Shown one piece after another: positions 8,012-17,504 of a stretch of DNA of 64,000 bases. The translations under genes were made by a program, and so were the position numbers. Under the pieces are notes generated by a model. The model searched no databases and was not told the origin of the DNA. It was given only the letters and a program-made list of their open reading frames with translations. Position 1 is the stretch's first letter; each line of letters opens with the position of its first letter. Source of the stretch: Nocardioides insulae DSM 17944 (GTDB lineage: Bacteria; Actinomycetota; Actinomycetes; Propionibacteriales; Nocardioidaceae). The DNA lies in the NCBI RefSeq assembly GCF_000422825.1, contig NZ_AUGU01000017.1, forward strand, positions 1 through 64,000, in the 5' to 3' direction.

Positions 8012-9847
8012 TCAGTCGCGCGGCTTCTTGTGGCGCGGCTTCTTCTCGGGCCGCCCGGCACCACGGTCGTCCTCGCGGCGGGGCCTGCGGTCGTCGTAGT
8101 TGCGCGGCGGGCGACCGCCTCCGCGACGCGGGCCGTCGTCGAGTCGGAGCTCGATCAGCTTGCCGGAGATGCGGGTGTTCTCCAGCGAGGCGATGGTCTC
8201 CGGTGCGAGGTCGGCGGGCAGCTCGACCAGGGAGAAGTCCGGTCGGATCGAGATGTTGCCGAAGTCGCCGCGGCGCAGGCCGCCCTCGTTGGCGATCGCA
8301 CCCACGATCTGGCGCGGCTCGACGCGGTGCCGCTTGCCGACCTGGATCTTGTACGTCGCCATCGGCTGGCCGGTGTCGCGCGACCGCTTGCCGCCCTGGT
8401 CGCCCCGCTCCCGGCGCTCGCCGCGCTCGGGCCGGTCGGGCCGGTCACGCTTGTCGCGGCGACGGTCCTCGTAGGTGGGCCGCTCGGGCTCGGCCTCGAG
8501 GAGCAGCGGCTCGTCGGCGTGCATCACCGTCGCCAGCGCCGCCGCCACGTCGACCTCGGCGACGTCGTGGTGGCGCGCGTAGTGGTTGACGATGTCGCGG
8601 AAGGCCTCGATCTTCTCGGTCGAGGTCAGCGCCTCGGTGATCTTGTCGTCGAAGCGCGCCAGCCGGATCGCGTTGACCTCGTCGACGCTGGGCCACTGCA
8701 TCTGCGCCAGGGTGGTGCGGTTGTTGCGCTCGATCGCCTTGAGCAGGTAGCGCTCGCGAGGGGTGACGAACGAGATCGCGTCGCCGCTGCGCCCGGCGCG
8801 GCCGGTGCGGCCGATCCGGTGCACATAGGCCTCGGTGTCGGTGGGGAGGTCGTAGTTGACCACGTGGGTGATCCGCTCGACGTCCAGGCCACGGGCCGCG
8901 ACGTCGGTGGCGACCACGATGTCCAGGGTGCCGTCCTTGAGCTGGCCGACGATCCGCTCGCGGACGTTCTGCGGCACGTCACCGTTCAGGGCGGCGGCGC
9001 CGAAACCGCGGGCCCGCAGCCGCTCGGCGAGGAGATCGGTCTCGGACTTGGTGCGGACGAAGACGATCATCCCGTCGAAGTTCTCGACCTCGAGGATGCG
9101 GGTGAGGGCGTCGACCTTCTGCGGGTAGGACACCATCAGGTAGCGCTGGGTGATGTTGGCGTTGGTCGCGGCCTTGGACTTGACCGTGATCTCTTCGGGC
9201 TCGTTGAGGTACTGCTGCGAGAGCCGCCGGATCTGCCGCGGCATGGTGGCGCTGAACAGCGCGACCTGCTTGGTGGCCGGGGTGTCGGCCAGGATCGTCT
9301 CGATGTCCTCGGCGAAGCCCATGCTGAGCATCTCGTCGGCCTCATCCAGCACCAGGAAGCGGAGCCGGGACAGGTCGAGGGTGCCCTTGTCGAGGTGGTC
9401 CATGATCCGGCCGGGGGTGCCGACCACGACGTGGACGCCGCGACGCAGCGCGGTCAGCTGCGGGCCGTAGCCCTGACCGCCGTAGATCGGCAGCAGCCGG
9501 ACGCCGGGCAGCTTGCCGGCGTACTGCTCGAAGGCCTCGGAGACCTGGAGGGCCAGCTCGCGGGTGGGTGCGAGCACCAGCGCCTGCGGGCCGTCCTTGG
9601 GGTCGGCGTCGAGGTCGAGGTTGGAGAGCACCGGCAGCGCGAACGCCGCGGTCTTGCCGGTGCCGGTCTGGGCCAGTCCGACCACGTCGCGACCGGCCAG
9701 CAGCGGTGGGATGGTCGCGGCCTGGATGGCCGAGGGCGCCTCGTACCCCATCGCCTGGACCGCTTGGAGCACGCCGTCAGCCAACCCCAGCTCGTCGAAG
9801 GTCGGGCCCTGCGCCGGCTCGGGGTTGCTGTTCTCGTCGTTGCTCAC
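8012..9847 (-). CDS. DEAD-box ATP-dependent RNA helicase (DeaD/CsdA-like)
   Basis: This 611-residue RNA helicase acts in ribosome assembly, RNA decay or cold adaptation by family precedent. Motifs: Walker A AQTGTGKT at 59-66, PTRELA, DEAD at 168-171, SAT in FSATMP, and HRIGRTGRAG. After the RecA pair comes a DbpA-type RNA-binding domain (YKIQVGKRHRVEPRQIVGAI...) and a basic Arg/Gly/Asp-rich tail. The start is GTG 9847; ribosome-site evidence is weak. It is a stand-alone gene with a strong hairpin just after its stop. Confidence 0.92.
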   Translation of the reverse strand: MSNDENSNPEPAQGPTFDELGLADGVLQAVQAMGYEAPSAIQAATIPPLLAGRDVVGLAQTGTGKTAAFALPVLSNLDLDADPKDGPQALVLAPTRELALQVSEAFEQYAGKLPGVRLLPIYGGQGYGPQLTALRRGVHVVVGTPGRIMDHLDKGTLDLSRLRFLVLDEADEMLSMGFAEDIETILADTPATKQVALFSATMPRQIRRLSQQYLNEPEEITVKSKAATNANITQRYLMVSYPQKVDALTRILEVENFDGMIVFVRTKSETDLLAERLRARGFGAAALNGDVPQNVRERIVGQLKDGTLDIVVATDVAARGLDVERITHVVNYDLPTDTEAYVHRIGRTGRAGRSGDAISFVTPRERYLLKAIERNNRTTLAQMQWPSVDEVNAIRLARFDDKITEALTSTEKIEAFRDIVNHYARHHDVAEVDVAAALATVMHADEPLLLEAEPERPTYEDRRRDKRDRPDRPERGERRERGDQGGKRSRDTGQPMATYKIQVGKRHRVEPRQIVGAIANEGGLRRGDFGNISIRPDFSLVELPADLAPETIASLENTRISGKLIELRLDDGPRRGGGRPPRNYDDRRPRREDDRGAGRPEKKPRHKKPRD

Positions 9848-9963
9848 CCGACAACGGTAGTGGTTGCGTTTATCACACGCTCATTCCTCGTCGCGGTGTG
9901 GCCCGTCACGTGGTCACGCGACCGCTGCGCCCGGGTCATCCGCGGTGTGCCGGACGAGGCGTC

Positions 9964-11160
9964 TCACGACCGCTCGGTGGGGCCGAGCAGCCGGTCGATC
10001 GCGGCCTCGTCGTACCCGATCTCGGCGAGTACCTCCCGGCTGTGCTGGCCGAGCATGGGCGGCGCGGTCCGGAGCTCCGGGCGGGCGCCGCGGAAGCTGA
10101 CCGGGAACCGGATCTGATCCAGGTCGCCCACCTCGGGGTGCTCGACGGTGCCGATCATGCCGAGCACCTCGGTCTGCTCGGAGGCATAGATCTCATCGAG
10201 CGAGCGGATCGGCGAGACCGGTACGCCGGCCTTCCCGAGCAGGTCGCACCAGTGGCCCACCGTGGCGGTGCGCAGGGTCTCCTCCAGTTCGGCGTTGAGC
10301 TCGGCCCGGTGGGTGACCCGGTCCCGGTTACGGGTGTAGCGGGGATCGGCGAGCAGGTCCGGGCGGCCGATCGTCTCGCACAGCCGCTGCCACAGCGCGT
10401 CGTTGCCGGCGGCGATGACGAAGTGCCCGTCGGCGGCCGGGTAGGCCTGGTACGGCACCAGGTTGGGGTGGGCCGAGCCCAGCCGCTCGGGGCGCTCACC
10501 GGTGGCGAAGTAGCCGGTGGCCCAGTTGATGTGCAGGGCCAGTTGACTCTCGTACAGGGAGGTCGTGACGTACTGGCCGCGCCCGGTCCGGGCCCGCTCG
10601 ACCAGCGCGGACAGCAACCCGATGATGCCGAACAGGCCGGCTCCCAGGTCGGCCATCGCGAAGCCCGCCTTGACGGGAGGACCGTCGGGCTCGCCGGTCA
10701 GGGACATCAGGCCGGCCGCCGCCTGGGCGACCATGTCGTAGCCCGGCTCCAGCCTCATCGGTCCGGAGTCACCGAAGGCGGAGATGTGCAGGACGACGAG
10801 AGCGGGGTAACGCTCGGAGAGCTCCTCGTAGCCGAAGATCCGCTGCAGCGAGCTGCCCGGCTTGAAGTTCTCCACCACCACATCGGCCTCGGCGAGCAGC
10901 CGGTGCACCGCCTCCTGTCCCTCCGCCGACTTCAGGTCGAGCACCACCGAGCGCTTGTTCCGGTTGGTCGAGAGGTAGTACGTCGCGTCGGGTCCGTTGA
11001 ACGGCGGTCCCCACTGCCTGGTCGGGTCGCCACCGTCGGGGTGCTCCACCTTGATCACGTCGGCGCCGAGGTCGGCCAGCGACATGGTGACGTAGGGCCC
11101 GGCCAGGATCTTGGAGAGGTCCACGACCTTCACCCCGGCCAGGGGGGTCGGCCCGGTCAT
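9964..11160 (-). CDS. CaiB/BaiF family (class III) CoA-transferase
   Basis: This 398-residue protein moves CoA between carboxylic acids or racemises a 2-methylacyl-CoA. It has the family start (GVKVVDLSKILAGPYVTMSLADLGADVIKVE), the NRNKRS motif, and the likely catalytic Asp171 in MADLGAG. ATG 11160 overlaps the stop of the upstream acyl-CoA dehydrogenase by four bases (ATGA). The frame extends further upstream, but that part is only a shadow of the dehydrogenase gene. Coupling suggests both act on one acyl-CoA substrate, which is unknown. Confidence 0.85.
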   Translation of the reverse strand: MTGPTPLAGVKVVDLSKILAGPYVTMSLADLGADVIKVEHPDGGDPTRQWGPPFNGPDATYYLSTNRNKRSVVLDLKSAEGQEAVHRLLAEADVVVENFKPGSSLQRIFGYEELSERYPALVVLHISAFGDSGPMRLEPGYDMVAQAAAGLMSLTGEPDGPPVKAGFAMADLGAGLFGIIGLLSALVERARTGRGQYVTTSLYESQLALHINWATGYFATGERPERLGSAHPNLVPYQAYPAADGHFVIAAGNDALWQRLCETIGRPDLLADPRYTRNRDRVTHRAELNAELEETLRTATVGHWCDLLGKAGVPVSPIRSLDEIYASEQTEVLGMIGTVEHPEVGDLDQIRFPVSFRGARPELRTAPPMLGQHSREVLAEIGYDEAAIDRLLGPTERS

Positions 11161-12869
11161 CGGGCCGCACCCATCGCGGCGATCGCGTCGTAGGCCGCGG
11201 CCGCGCCCTCCGCGTCGACCGTGCCGCCGTCGGCGATCGCCCCCAGGTGCGCCAGCGCCGGCGGGTCGGGCACCGGTGCGACCAGCTGATGCAGGTAGGT
11301 GTGCGCGAGGAGCAGCTTGCGATGGCCGCGGCCGGCGGCGATCTCGCGGCTGGCCTGTTCCAGTAGCAATGCCGCCATCACGGCGCGGCACAGGTCGTCG
11401 GCGTACGTCGCGATCCGGGCCTGGGCGGTGGCCGCCTCGGCCGCGACCAGGGCGTCGCCGCGCTCACCGAGGTGCTCGAGGCGAGCGATCAGGTCGGCTG
11501 TGGCCGGCTTGGTCGCCGGCTGGTCCAGCGCTGCCAGCCGGCCGGCGTACTCCTCGACCAGGGTGCGGTGTGCCCGCTCCCGGCGCAGGCAGCGCAGTAC
11601 GTCGAGGGCGATGACGTTGGAGGACCCCTCCCAGATGGAGCCGAGGTGGGCGTCCCGGAGGAGACGGGGGTTGACCCAGTCCTCGATGTAGCCGTTGCCG
11701 CCGCGGATCTCCATCGCCTCGCCGGTGACGCGGCGGGCCTGCTTGCACACCGTGTGCTTGGCCAGCGGGGTGAGCACCCGGACCAGGCGCTGGGCCTGCG
11801 GGTCGCCCGCATCGGCGGCGTCGAGCCGGTCCGCCGCCTCGATCACCAAGCCCAGGGCGGCCTCGGCGTCCAGCATCAGCGGGAGCAGGGTGGCGCGCAT
11901 CAGCGGCTGGTCGAACAGCGGCTGCCCGAACACCTCGCGCTGCCGGGTGTGGTCGACCGCCTCGCGCACCGCCCGGCGCATGATGGCCGCGGCCCGCATC
12001 GCGTTGGAGAGACGGGACACGTTGAGCATCTCGGCCATCTGGAGGAACCCGCGACCCAGGTCGCCGACCGGGCGCGCGTAGGCGTCCTCGAGGGTGACCT
12101 CGCCGCTGGCCATCGAGCGGGCACCGAGCTTGTCCTTGAGCCGGTCGACGCGGATCGCGTTGCGGCTGCCGTCGGGGCGGTGCCGCGGCACCAGGAACAT
12201 GCCCAGTCCCCGGGTGCCCTCCCCCTGCCCCGGCACCCGGGCGAGGGTGAGGATGACCTCCGCGGTGACGTTGGAGGCGAACCACTTCTGCCCCCGCAGG
12301 GTCCAGTGGTCGCCCCGGTCGGTGGCCTCGGTGGCCGTCTGCGCGATGTCGGTGCCGGCCTGCTTCTCGGTCATGAACATCGCCCCGGTGGCGAGTTCGG
12401 GCATCTCGGTGGCGCTCAGCGCGGCGATCTCCGCCGCGAAGGTCTCCGGATCGAAGAGCCGCAGCACCCGTGCGGCCGAGTCGGTCATCGAGATCGGGCA
12501 GGCCAGTCCGAACTCGGCCTGCACGAACAGGTAGGACAGGGCGTACTTCACGACGTGCGGGGTCCGGGTGGGCCAGCCGTGCACACCGGGGTGGTGCGAC
12601 ATCGCCGCCAGGCCGAACCGGCCGAAGCCGAGCTCACACAGACGCCGGTACGCCGGATGGAAGTCGACCTCGTCGATCCGGGTGCCGTCGGGGGCGTACT
12701 GCCGCAGCACCGGCGGGTTGGCGTCGGCGAGGGCCGCGAGCCGGTCGACCTCATCGGCTGCGACCGCGCCGAGCTCCTCGAGCACCGGTTCGATCCGGTC
12801 GCGGTCCTCGGCGGAGAGCATCTGGTCGAGCAGCGGTCGGAGGGCCGGATCCCGGTCGGCGTAGTTCAT
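11157..12869 (-). CDS. Acyl-CoA dehydrogenase, AidB-like subfamily
   Basis: This 570-residue flavoenzyme, longer than the usual ~380, has the AidB-type extra C-terminal helical domain. It shows FMTEKQAGTD at about 165-174, WFASN at 196-200, the C-terminal signature MEIRGGNGYIEDWVN at 386-400, and SIWEGSSN with the probable catalytic-base Glu414. AidB homologues can bind DNA, but pairing with a CoA-transferase favours metabolic acyl-CoA oxidation. It is first in a two-gene unit; the LysR gene 72 bases upstream on the same strand is the obvious regulator candidate. Confidence 0.85.
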   Translation of the reverse strand: MNYADRDPALRPLLDQMLSAEDRDRIEPVLEELGAVAADEVDRLAALADANPPVLRQYAPDGTRIDEVDFHPAYRRLCELGFGRFGLAAMSHHPGVHGWPTRTPHVVKYALSYLFVQAEFGLACPISMTDSAARVLRLFDPETFAAEIAALSATEMPELATGAMFMTEKQAGTDIAQTATEATDRGDHWTLRGQKWFASNVTAEVILTLARVPGQGEGTRGLGMFLVPRHRPDGSRNAIRVDRLKDKLGARSMASGEVTLEDAYARPVGDLGRGFLQMAEMLNVSRLSNAMRAAAIMRRAVREAVDHTRQREVFGQPLFDQPLMRATLLPLMLDAEAALGLVIEAADRLDAADAGDPQAQRLVRVLTPLAKHTVCKQARRVTGEAMEIRGGNGYIEDWVNPRLLRDAHLGSIWEGSSNVIALDVLRCLRRERAHRTLVEEYAGRLAALDQPATKPATADLIARLEHLGERGDALVAAEAATAQARIATYADDLCRAVMAALLLEQASREIAAGRGHRKLLLAHTYLHQLVAPVPDPPALAHLGAIADGGTVDAEGAAAAYDAIAAMGAAR

Positions 12870-12941
12870 CCCACCACGATCCCAGCGGCGATTGACCGCT
12901 GTCCAAGACCTGATCGACGGCCCGGTGATAAGGATCTGCTC

Positions 12942-13832
12942 TCAATCGAGGCTGGGAAGGACGCGTTCGGCGACCCGCAGCACCGCCTCCAGGGCGGGCG
13001 ACTCGTGCCGGCTGCGCCAGGCCAATGCGATCGGCAGAGCGCGCCGCCGGCCGGCCAGCGGCCGGAACACCACATGGTCGAGCTGGATCCGCCGGGAGGA
13101 CTCGACCACGACGGCCACCCCCAGGCCCGCACCGACCAGCGTCAGGAGGTTGTAGGCGTCGGGCACCTCCTGCGCCACGGTCGGCACGAAGCCCGCCTCG
13201 TGACACAGGTCGGTCATCGCCTCCCGTACCGCGGAGCCGCGCGCGGCCGGGAAGGTCACGAACCGTTCCCCCGCCAACTCCTCCACCGCGATCTCCTCCC
13301 GGTCGGCGAGCGGGTGCGAATCCGGCAGGGCGACGACGAGCTCCTCGTCCCTGACCACCCGCATCGAGATCCCCGGCCGCTGGGTCCACGACACGAAGCC
13401 GAGGTCGAGGTCCCCGGCCGCGATCTGCCCCAGCGCCTCACCCGAGTAGGTCTGGCTGCGCAGCACCAGCTCGATCCCGGGCAGATCCGCCGCAACGGCC
13501 CGGGAGAGGCGGGGGACGGCGTCGTAGCTACTGGCGCCTACGTACCCGAGCGTGACCCGCCCGACCTCTCCCGCCGTAGCCGCACGCACCGAGCGGCGGG
13601 CCACCCCCGCGGCCGCAAGCACCTCGCGCGCCGGCCCCAGCAACGCCGTACCTGCCGCGGTGAGCCGCACCGACCGGGTGTTGCGCTCGAACAGGGTGGC
13701 TCCCAGATCCCGTTCCAACCGCCGGATCTGCTGGCTCAGGGCCGGCTGGGCGAGGTGCAGTCGCGCCGCCGCTCGCCCGAAGTGCAGCTCCTCGGCCACG
13801 GCCACGAACGACGCCAGCTGCCGGATCTCCAT
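12942..13832 (-). CDS. LysR-family transcriptional regulator
   Basis: This 296-residue LysR protein has an N-terminal winged helix (LASFVAVAEELHFGRAAARLHLAQPALSQQIRRLE, about 6-40) and a periplasmic-binding-like effector domain from about 90. ATG 13832. It lies directly upstream of the acyl-CoA dehydrogenase/CoA-transferase pair on the same strand with a 72-base gap. It may be co-transcribed with that pair or regulate it. No effector can be inferred. Confidence 0.85.
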   Translation of the reverse strand: MEIRQLASFVAVAEELHFGRAAARLHLAQPALSQQIRRLERDLGATLFERNTRSVRLTAAGTALLGPAREVLAAAGVARRSVRAATAGEVGRVTLGYVGASSYDAVPRLSRAVAADLPGIELVLRSQTYSGEALGQIAAGDLDLGFVSWTQRPGISMRVVRDEELVVALPDSHPLADREEIAVEELAGERFVTFPAARGSAVREAMTDLCHEAGFVPTVAQEVPDAYNLLTLVGAGLGVAVVVESSRRIQLDHVVFRPLAGRRRALPIALAWRSRHESPALEAVLRVAERVLPSLD

Positions 13833-13944
13833 GGTCCCCCGATCCTACGGACCAGGTACGCGACCACTCGCTGAGTGCTGGCGGAACCCCGGTCCCCTTC
13901 CAGGCGGCCACCGCACAGGATCCAGGCGTGGGCGAGGACACCGC

Positions 13945-14457
13945 CTACATGCGCTCGATCGACCCGTCCTTCTCACCCGGCACCGCACGCCGGTAGCCGG
14001 CCACATGGTCACCGAGGGCATCGAGCAGGCCTCGGCTCCCCTGCTCCCGGTTCGGCCCGTCCGCCCAGAACCGGTCGAAGAACACTCCGTGCTCGACGTG
14101 GGTGAACCGGGTGCCCTCATCGATCGGCTCGAACTCGAAGGACGCCACCGAGGTCGACATGTGCACCCCGTCGATCCACATGTCGTACGTCGTGACGATG
14201 CGGTTGTGCTCGACGATGTCGGTGTAGGTGGCCTCGTAGCGCGAGACCGGACCGTCGTGGAACCGTCCCTCGGCCACGTCGCGTCCACCCACCCGGAAGT
14301 CGAAGACCCACTCGCCGGCCTCGAAGGTGTCGCCCTCGCCGAACCAGAGCAGCTTCTGGGCCTCCTCGGCGAAGGCGCGCCAGACGCGCTCGACGGGGGC
14401 CGGGTAGTCCCGGGTCAGGGTGAACCCGGAGCGGGCGAGCCGGCGTTCGGTCCGCAT
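13945..14457 (-). CDS. SRPBCC (AHSA1/START-like) domain protein
   Basis: This 170-residue single-domain hydrophobic-pocket protein has the AHSA1-like pattern FTLTRDYPAPVERVWRAFAE, a central WFGEGDTFEAGEWVFDFRVGG and C-terminal FEPIDEGTRFTHVEHGVF. ATG 14457 overlaps the stop of the upstream DHFR-like gene by one base (TGATG), and longer upstream readings of the frame are shadows of that gene. Third gene of an ArsR-led operon. Proteins of this kind are often paired with ArsR regulators; the ligand is unknown. Confidence 0.82.
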   Translation of the reverse strand: MRTERRLARSGFTLTRDYPAPVERVWRAFAEEAQKLLWFGEGDTFEAGEWVFDFRVGGRDVAEGRFHDGPVSRYEATYTDIVEHNRIVTTYDMWIDGVHMSTSVASFEFEPIDEGTRFTHVEHGVFFDRFWADGPNREQGSRGLLDALGDHVAGYRRAVPGEKDGSIERM

Positions 14458-15107
14458 CACGCCGCCTGGCGGGTGAAGGTGACGTGGATCGTGCCGCTCT
14501 CGGCGACCTCGGTCCGGACCTCGTGGGTGCGTTCGAGGCCGCGCAGGTCGTCCCACAGCCGCGCCCCCCGGTCCAGCAGGATCGGGGCGATCATGACGTG
14601 CAGGTCGTCGACGAGGCCGGCGCGAAGGAACTGACGAGCGACCCGGAGGCCGCCTCCGACACGCACGTCCGCCCCCTGGGCAGCCGCACTCGCCTCGGCG
14701 AGGACGGTCTCGATGGCGTCGTTGCGGAAGTGGAACGTCGTTCCGCCCTGCATCGGGATCGAGGGGCGTGGTGCGGTGTGCGTGAGGACGTAGACGGGAG
14801 TGCCGAACGGCGGATTCTCGCCCCACCAGCCCCTCCAGTCCGGGTCGTCGGGGAACGAGTGCAGCCCGAACATGGCCGCCCCCATGATCTCCGCGCCGAC
14901 GCCCACCGAGTGCGCGGCGGCGTGGGCGTCGTCCAGTCCGGTCGTGCCGGCACCGCTGGTGTCGCCGAGGACCTGCCTGCGGAAGGTGCGGGTGGCGGCG
15001 TAGGCCTGGGTGAGGCGCCCCCAGTCCTCCCCCATCCCGGCGGTCTGGTCGATGCTCGACGAATAGCCGTCGAGCGAGCTGAACAGGTCGATGCGTACAC
15101 GGGTCAT
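14457..15107 (-). CDS. Dihydrofolate reductase-like / RibD C-terminal domain protein
   Basis: This 216-residue protein has the RibD_C/DHFR fold pattern: MTRVRIDLFSSLDGYSS at the start, PVYVLTHTAPRP in the middle, and GADVRVGGGLRVARQFLRAGLVDDLHVMIAPILLDRGARLW near the end. Such proteins are NADPH-dependent reductases of unknown substrate, not true folate enzymes. Second gene of the ArsR operon: its ATG is two bases after the arsR stop, and it overlaps the SRPBCC gene by one base. Confidence 0.8.
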   Translation of the reverse strand: MTRVRIDLFSSLDGYSSSIDQTAGMGEDWGRLTQAYAATRTFRRQVLGDTSGAGTTGLDDAHAAAHSVGVGAEIMGAAMFGLHSFPDDPDWRGWWGENPPFGTPVYVLTHTAPRPSIPMQGGTTFHFRNDAIETVLAEASAAAQGADVRVGGGLRVARQFLRAGLVDDLHVMIAPILLDRGARLWDDLRGLERTHEVRTEVAESGTIHVTFTRQAA

Positions 15108-15108
15108 C

Positions 15109-15447
15109 TCAGGTGTCCTTCGAGCTGGTACGGGTCAGGTGGACGCCGAGCCGGTCGGCTCCGCGCTCGGCCGGGGTGCGTTGCTCGTCGAGCCACAGAT
15201 GCAGGACGTCGAAGGCTCCCGGGCGCAGGCTCACGGTCCGGACGCGGCCGTGCTTCTCCGAGGTGACCAGCCCGGCGTCCTCGAGGACGCGCAGGTGCTG
15301 CATGAGCGAGGGCAGTGCCATCGCGAAGGGGGCCGCGAGCTCGGACACGACGGCCGGGGAAGCGGCCAGCCGTTCCACGACGGCCCGACGGGTGGGGTCC
15401 GCGAGAGCGCGGAGCACGCCGTCGAGCTCGTCGTAATACTTAGGCAT
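15109..15447 (-). CDS. ArsR-type winged-helix transcriptional regulator
   Basis: This 112-residue repressor is read from ATG 15447 (MPKYYDELDGVLRALADPTRRAVVERLAAS...). The recognition helix is in FAMALPSLMQHLRVLEDAGLV. No cysteine metal site is visible, so this is probably a non-metal ArsR member. Start 15447 is preferred because upstream residues (MTGGPLVAILRC) look non-coding and because this ATG lies in the spacer of a perfect inverted repeat, a good autoregulatory operator. It leads the DHFR-like and SRPBCC genes. Confidence 0.85.
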   Translation of the reverse strand: MPKYYDELDGVLRALADPTRRAVVERLAASPAVVSELAAPFAMALPSLMQHLRVLEDAGLVTSEKHGRVRTVSLRPGAFDVLHLWLDEQRTPAERGADRLGVHLTRTSSKDT

Positions 15448-15460
15448 ACACCTAAGTATT
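15435..15460. promoter_or_regulatory. ArsR operator enclosing the arsR start codon
   Basis: Perfect 10-base arms AATACTTAGG (15435-15444) and CCTAAGTATT (15451-15460) are separated by six bases that contain the complement of the arsR ATG. It is an AT-rich island in high-GC DNA. Repressor bound here would block the promoter and start of its own operon. Confidence 0.75.
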
Positions 15461-15527
15461 GCGACGAGCGGCCCACCGGTCAACCGTGCTCAGTACAGAA
15501 CCTGACGCCCCCCTGACGCCGCTCGGG

Positions 15528-15570
15528 GCCTCGGCCGGCCGCCCGGGTACGCCGGTCGGCCAGCCGAGGC
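15528..15570 (-). terminator. Hairpin after glmS
   Basis: Arms of 13 bases (GCCTCGGCCGGCC at 15528-15540 with 15558-15570) pair with one mismatch around a 17-base loop, starting 13 bases past the glmS stop. Confidence 0.55.
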
Positions 15571-15583
15571 CACGACGCTCGGA

Positions 15584-17416
15584 TCACTCGACCGTGACGG
15601 ACTTGGCCAGGTTGCGGGGCTTGTCGACGTCATGGCCCAGCACGCGGGCGGCATGGAAGGCGAGCACCTGGAGCGGGATGGTGAGCAGGATCGGGTCCAG
15701 TTCCCGTTCGCTGCGGGGCACGTCGATCCGGCGGGCGGTCAGGTCACCGAGGTCGACCCCGGGGTGGGTCACCACGACCAGCGGGCCGCCGCGCGCGGCG
15801 ATCTCGTGGAGGGCGGCGACGTTGCGGTCGGTGAGCTCGTCGTCGGGGACCAGGGCCACCGTCGGGACCTCCGGCGAGATCAGCGCGAGCGGGCCGTGCT
15901 TGAGCTCGGAGGTCTGATACGCCTCGGCGTGCCGATAGCTGATCTCCTTGAACTTCTGCGCCCCCTCCCGCGCGACCGGGAAGCCGCGGACCCGGCCGAT
16001 GAAGAAGAGGCTCTCCGCCTCGGCGAGCCCGGCCGCCACCTCGGCGAGGTGGTCCTCGCCCTTGAGGATCTCCTCGATCTGTGCGGGCAGTTCCCGAAGC
16101 CCGGCGACCAGCCGTCGGCCGTCGGCGATCGAGAGGTCGCGCACCCGTCCCAACTGCAGGGCGAGCAGCGCGAAGCCGACGTACATCGTGGTGAGTGCCT
16201 TGGTCGAGGCGACCGCGATCTCGGGGCCGGCGTGCAGGTAGATGCCGCCGTCGCAGGCCCGGGCGATCGCCGAGCCGACCACGTTGACCAGACCGACCAC
16301 CCGTCCGCCCTTGCGCCGGATCTCCTCCACGGCGAGCAGGGTGTCGATGGTCTCGCCCGACTGGCTGACCGCGACATAGAGGGTGTCCGGCTCGATCACG
16401 GGGTTGCGGTAGCGGAACTCGCTGGCCGCCTCCGCGTCGGCCGGGATCCGGGCCAGCTCCTCGATCAGGGAGGCCCCCATCTGGCCGACGTAGTACGCCG
16501 ACCCGCAGCCGAGGATCTTCACCCGGCGGACCGCCCGGGTCTCGCGAGCATCCAGGTTCAGCCCGCCGAGGTGGGCGGTGCCGAACTTCTCGTCCAGCCG
16601 GCCGCGCAGCACCCGCTCGGTGGCGGCCGGCTGCTCGAGCATCTCGACGTACATCCGCGGTGCGCCGTCCTCGCCGTCCAGTCCGAGCGAATACGCCGCC
16701 GGGTCGATGTCGACCTCGTGCGCCTCGGTCGCGGTGCGGGTCAGGTCGCTGCGGAAGGTGGTGAAGCCGGTGGCGGTGAGGGTGGCCAGTTCGCCGTCGT
16801 CCAGGTGCGCGACGGTCGTGGTGTGGCGAACCAGCGCGGCCAGGTCGCTGGCGACGAACATCTCCTTCTCGCCCACGCCGACCAGCAGCGGGCTGCCGTT
16901 GCGCGCCACCACGATGCGGTCGGGGAAGTCGGCGTGGACGACGGCGAGCCCATAGGTGCCCTCCACCGCCTCCAGCGCCTCCACCACCCGAGCCTCGAGC
17001 GTGTCCGCAGCGCTCCGGCCGACCAGGTGCGCGAAGACCTCGGTGTCGGTGTCGCTGACCAGGTCCACACCGTCGTCGGAGAGCCGGCGACGCAGCGCTG
17101 CGGCGTTGTCGATGATGCCGTTGTGGACGACCGCGACCCGGCCGGTGGCATCGGTGTGGGGGTGGGCGTTCACATCCGAGGCCGGGCCGTGGGTCGCCCA
17201 TCGGGTGTGCCCGATGCCGACCTTGCCGGCGAACCGTTTCGGCAGGGTCCCGGTCAGGTCACGCACCCGACCGGCGCTCTTGTGCACGCGCAGTCCGCTG
17301 CCGCTGACCGCCGCCACCCCTGCCGAGTCGTAGCCGCGATGCTCGAGGCGGCCCAGCCCCTCCAGCAGCAGGGGTGCGGCCGGTTGAGCCCCGACGTACC
17401 CGACGATTCCGCACAT
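15584..17416 (-). CDS. glmS: Glutamine-fructose-6-phosphate aminotransferase (isomerizing)
   Basis: This 610-residue GlmS makes glucosamine-6-phosphate from fructose-6-phosphate and glutamine, the first step to UDP-GlcNAc and cell wall. ATG 17416 gives MCGIVGYVG, so Cys2 becomes the N-terminal glutaminase nucleophile; GGAGG sits five bases upstream. The glutaminase domain spans about 1-220 (HNGIIDN, VSDTDTEVFAHL) and two SIS isomerase domains follow (SQSGETIDTLLA; C-terminal KPRNLAKSVTVE). Length matches the family. The longer upstream frame is spurious. Confidence 0.96.
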   Translation of the reverse strand: MCGIVGYVGAQPAAPLLLEGLGRLEHRGYDSAGVAAVSGSGLRVHKSAGRVRDLTGTLPKRFAGKVGIGHTRWATHGPASDVNAHPHTDATGRVAVVHNGIIDNAAALRRRLSDDGVDLVSDTDTEVFAHLVGRSAADTLEARVVEALEAVEGTYGLAVVHADFPDRIVVARNGSPLLVGVGEKEMFVASDLAALVRHTTTVAHLDDGELATLTATGFTTFRSDLTRTATEAHEVDIDPAAYSLGLDGEDGAPRMYVEMLEQPAATERVLRGRLDEKFGTAHLGGLNLDARETRAVRRVKILGCGSAYYVGQMGASLIEELARIPADAEAASEFRYRNPVIEPDTLYVAVSQSGETIDTLLAVEEIRRKGGRVVGLVNVVGSAIARACDGGIYLHAGPEIAVASTKALTTMYVGFALLALQLGRVRDLSIADGRRLVAGLRELPAQIEEILKGEDHLAEVAAGLAEAESLFFIGRVRGFPVAREGAQKFKEISYRHAEAYQTSELKHGPLALISPEVPTVALVPDDELTDRNVAALHEIAARGGPLVVVTHPGVDLGDLTARRIDVPRSERELDPILLTIPLQVLAFHAARVLGHDVDKPRNLAKSVTVE

Positions 17417-17504
17417 GTGTTCCTCCGAGGTCGATGGTCCGGTGGTGGGTGGAAGGTGAGCGCGGGCCGGCGCCGCCGGCACGCTGCTGCACCGATGAGC
17501 GTGG

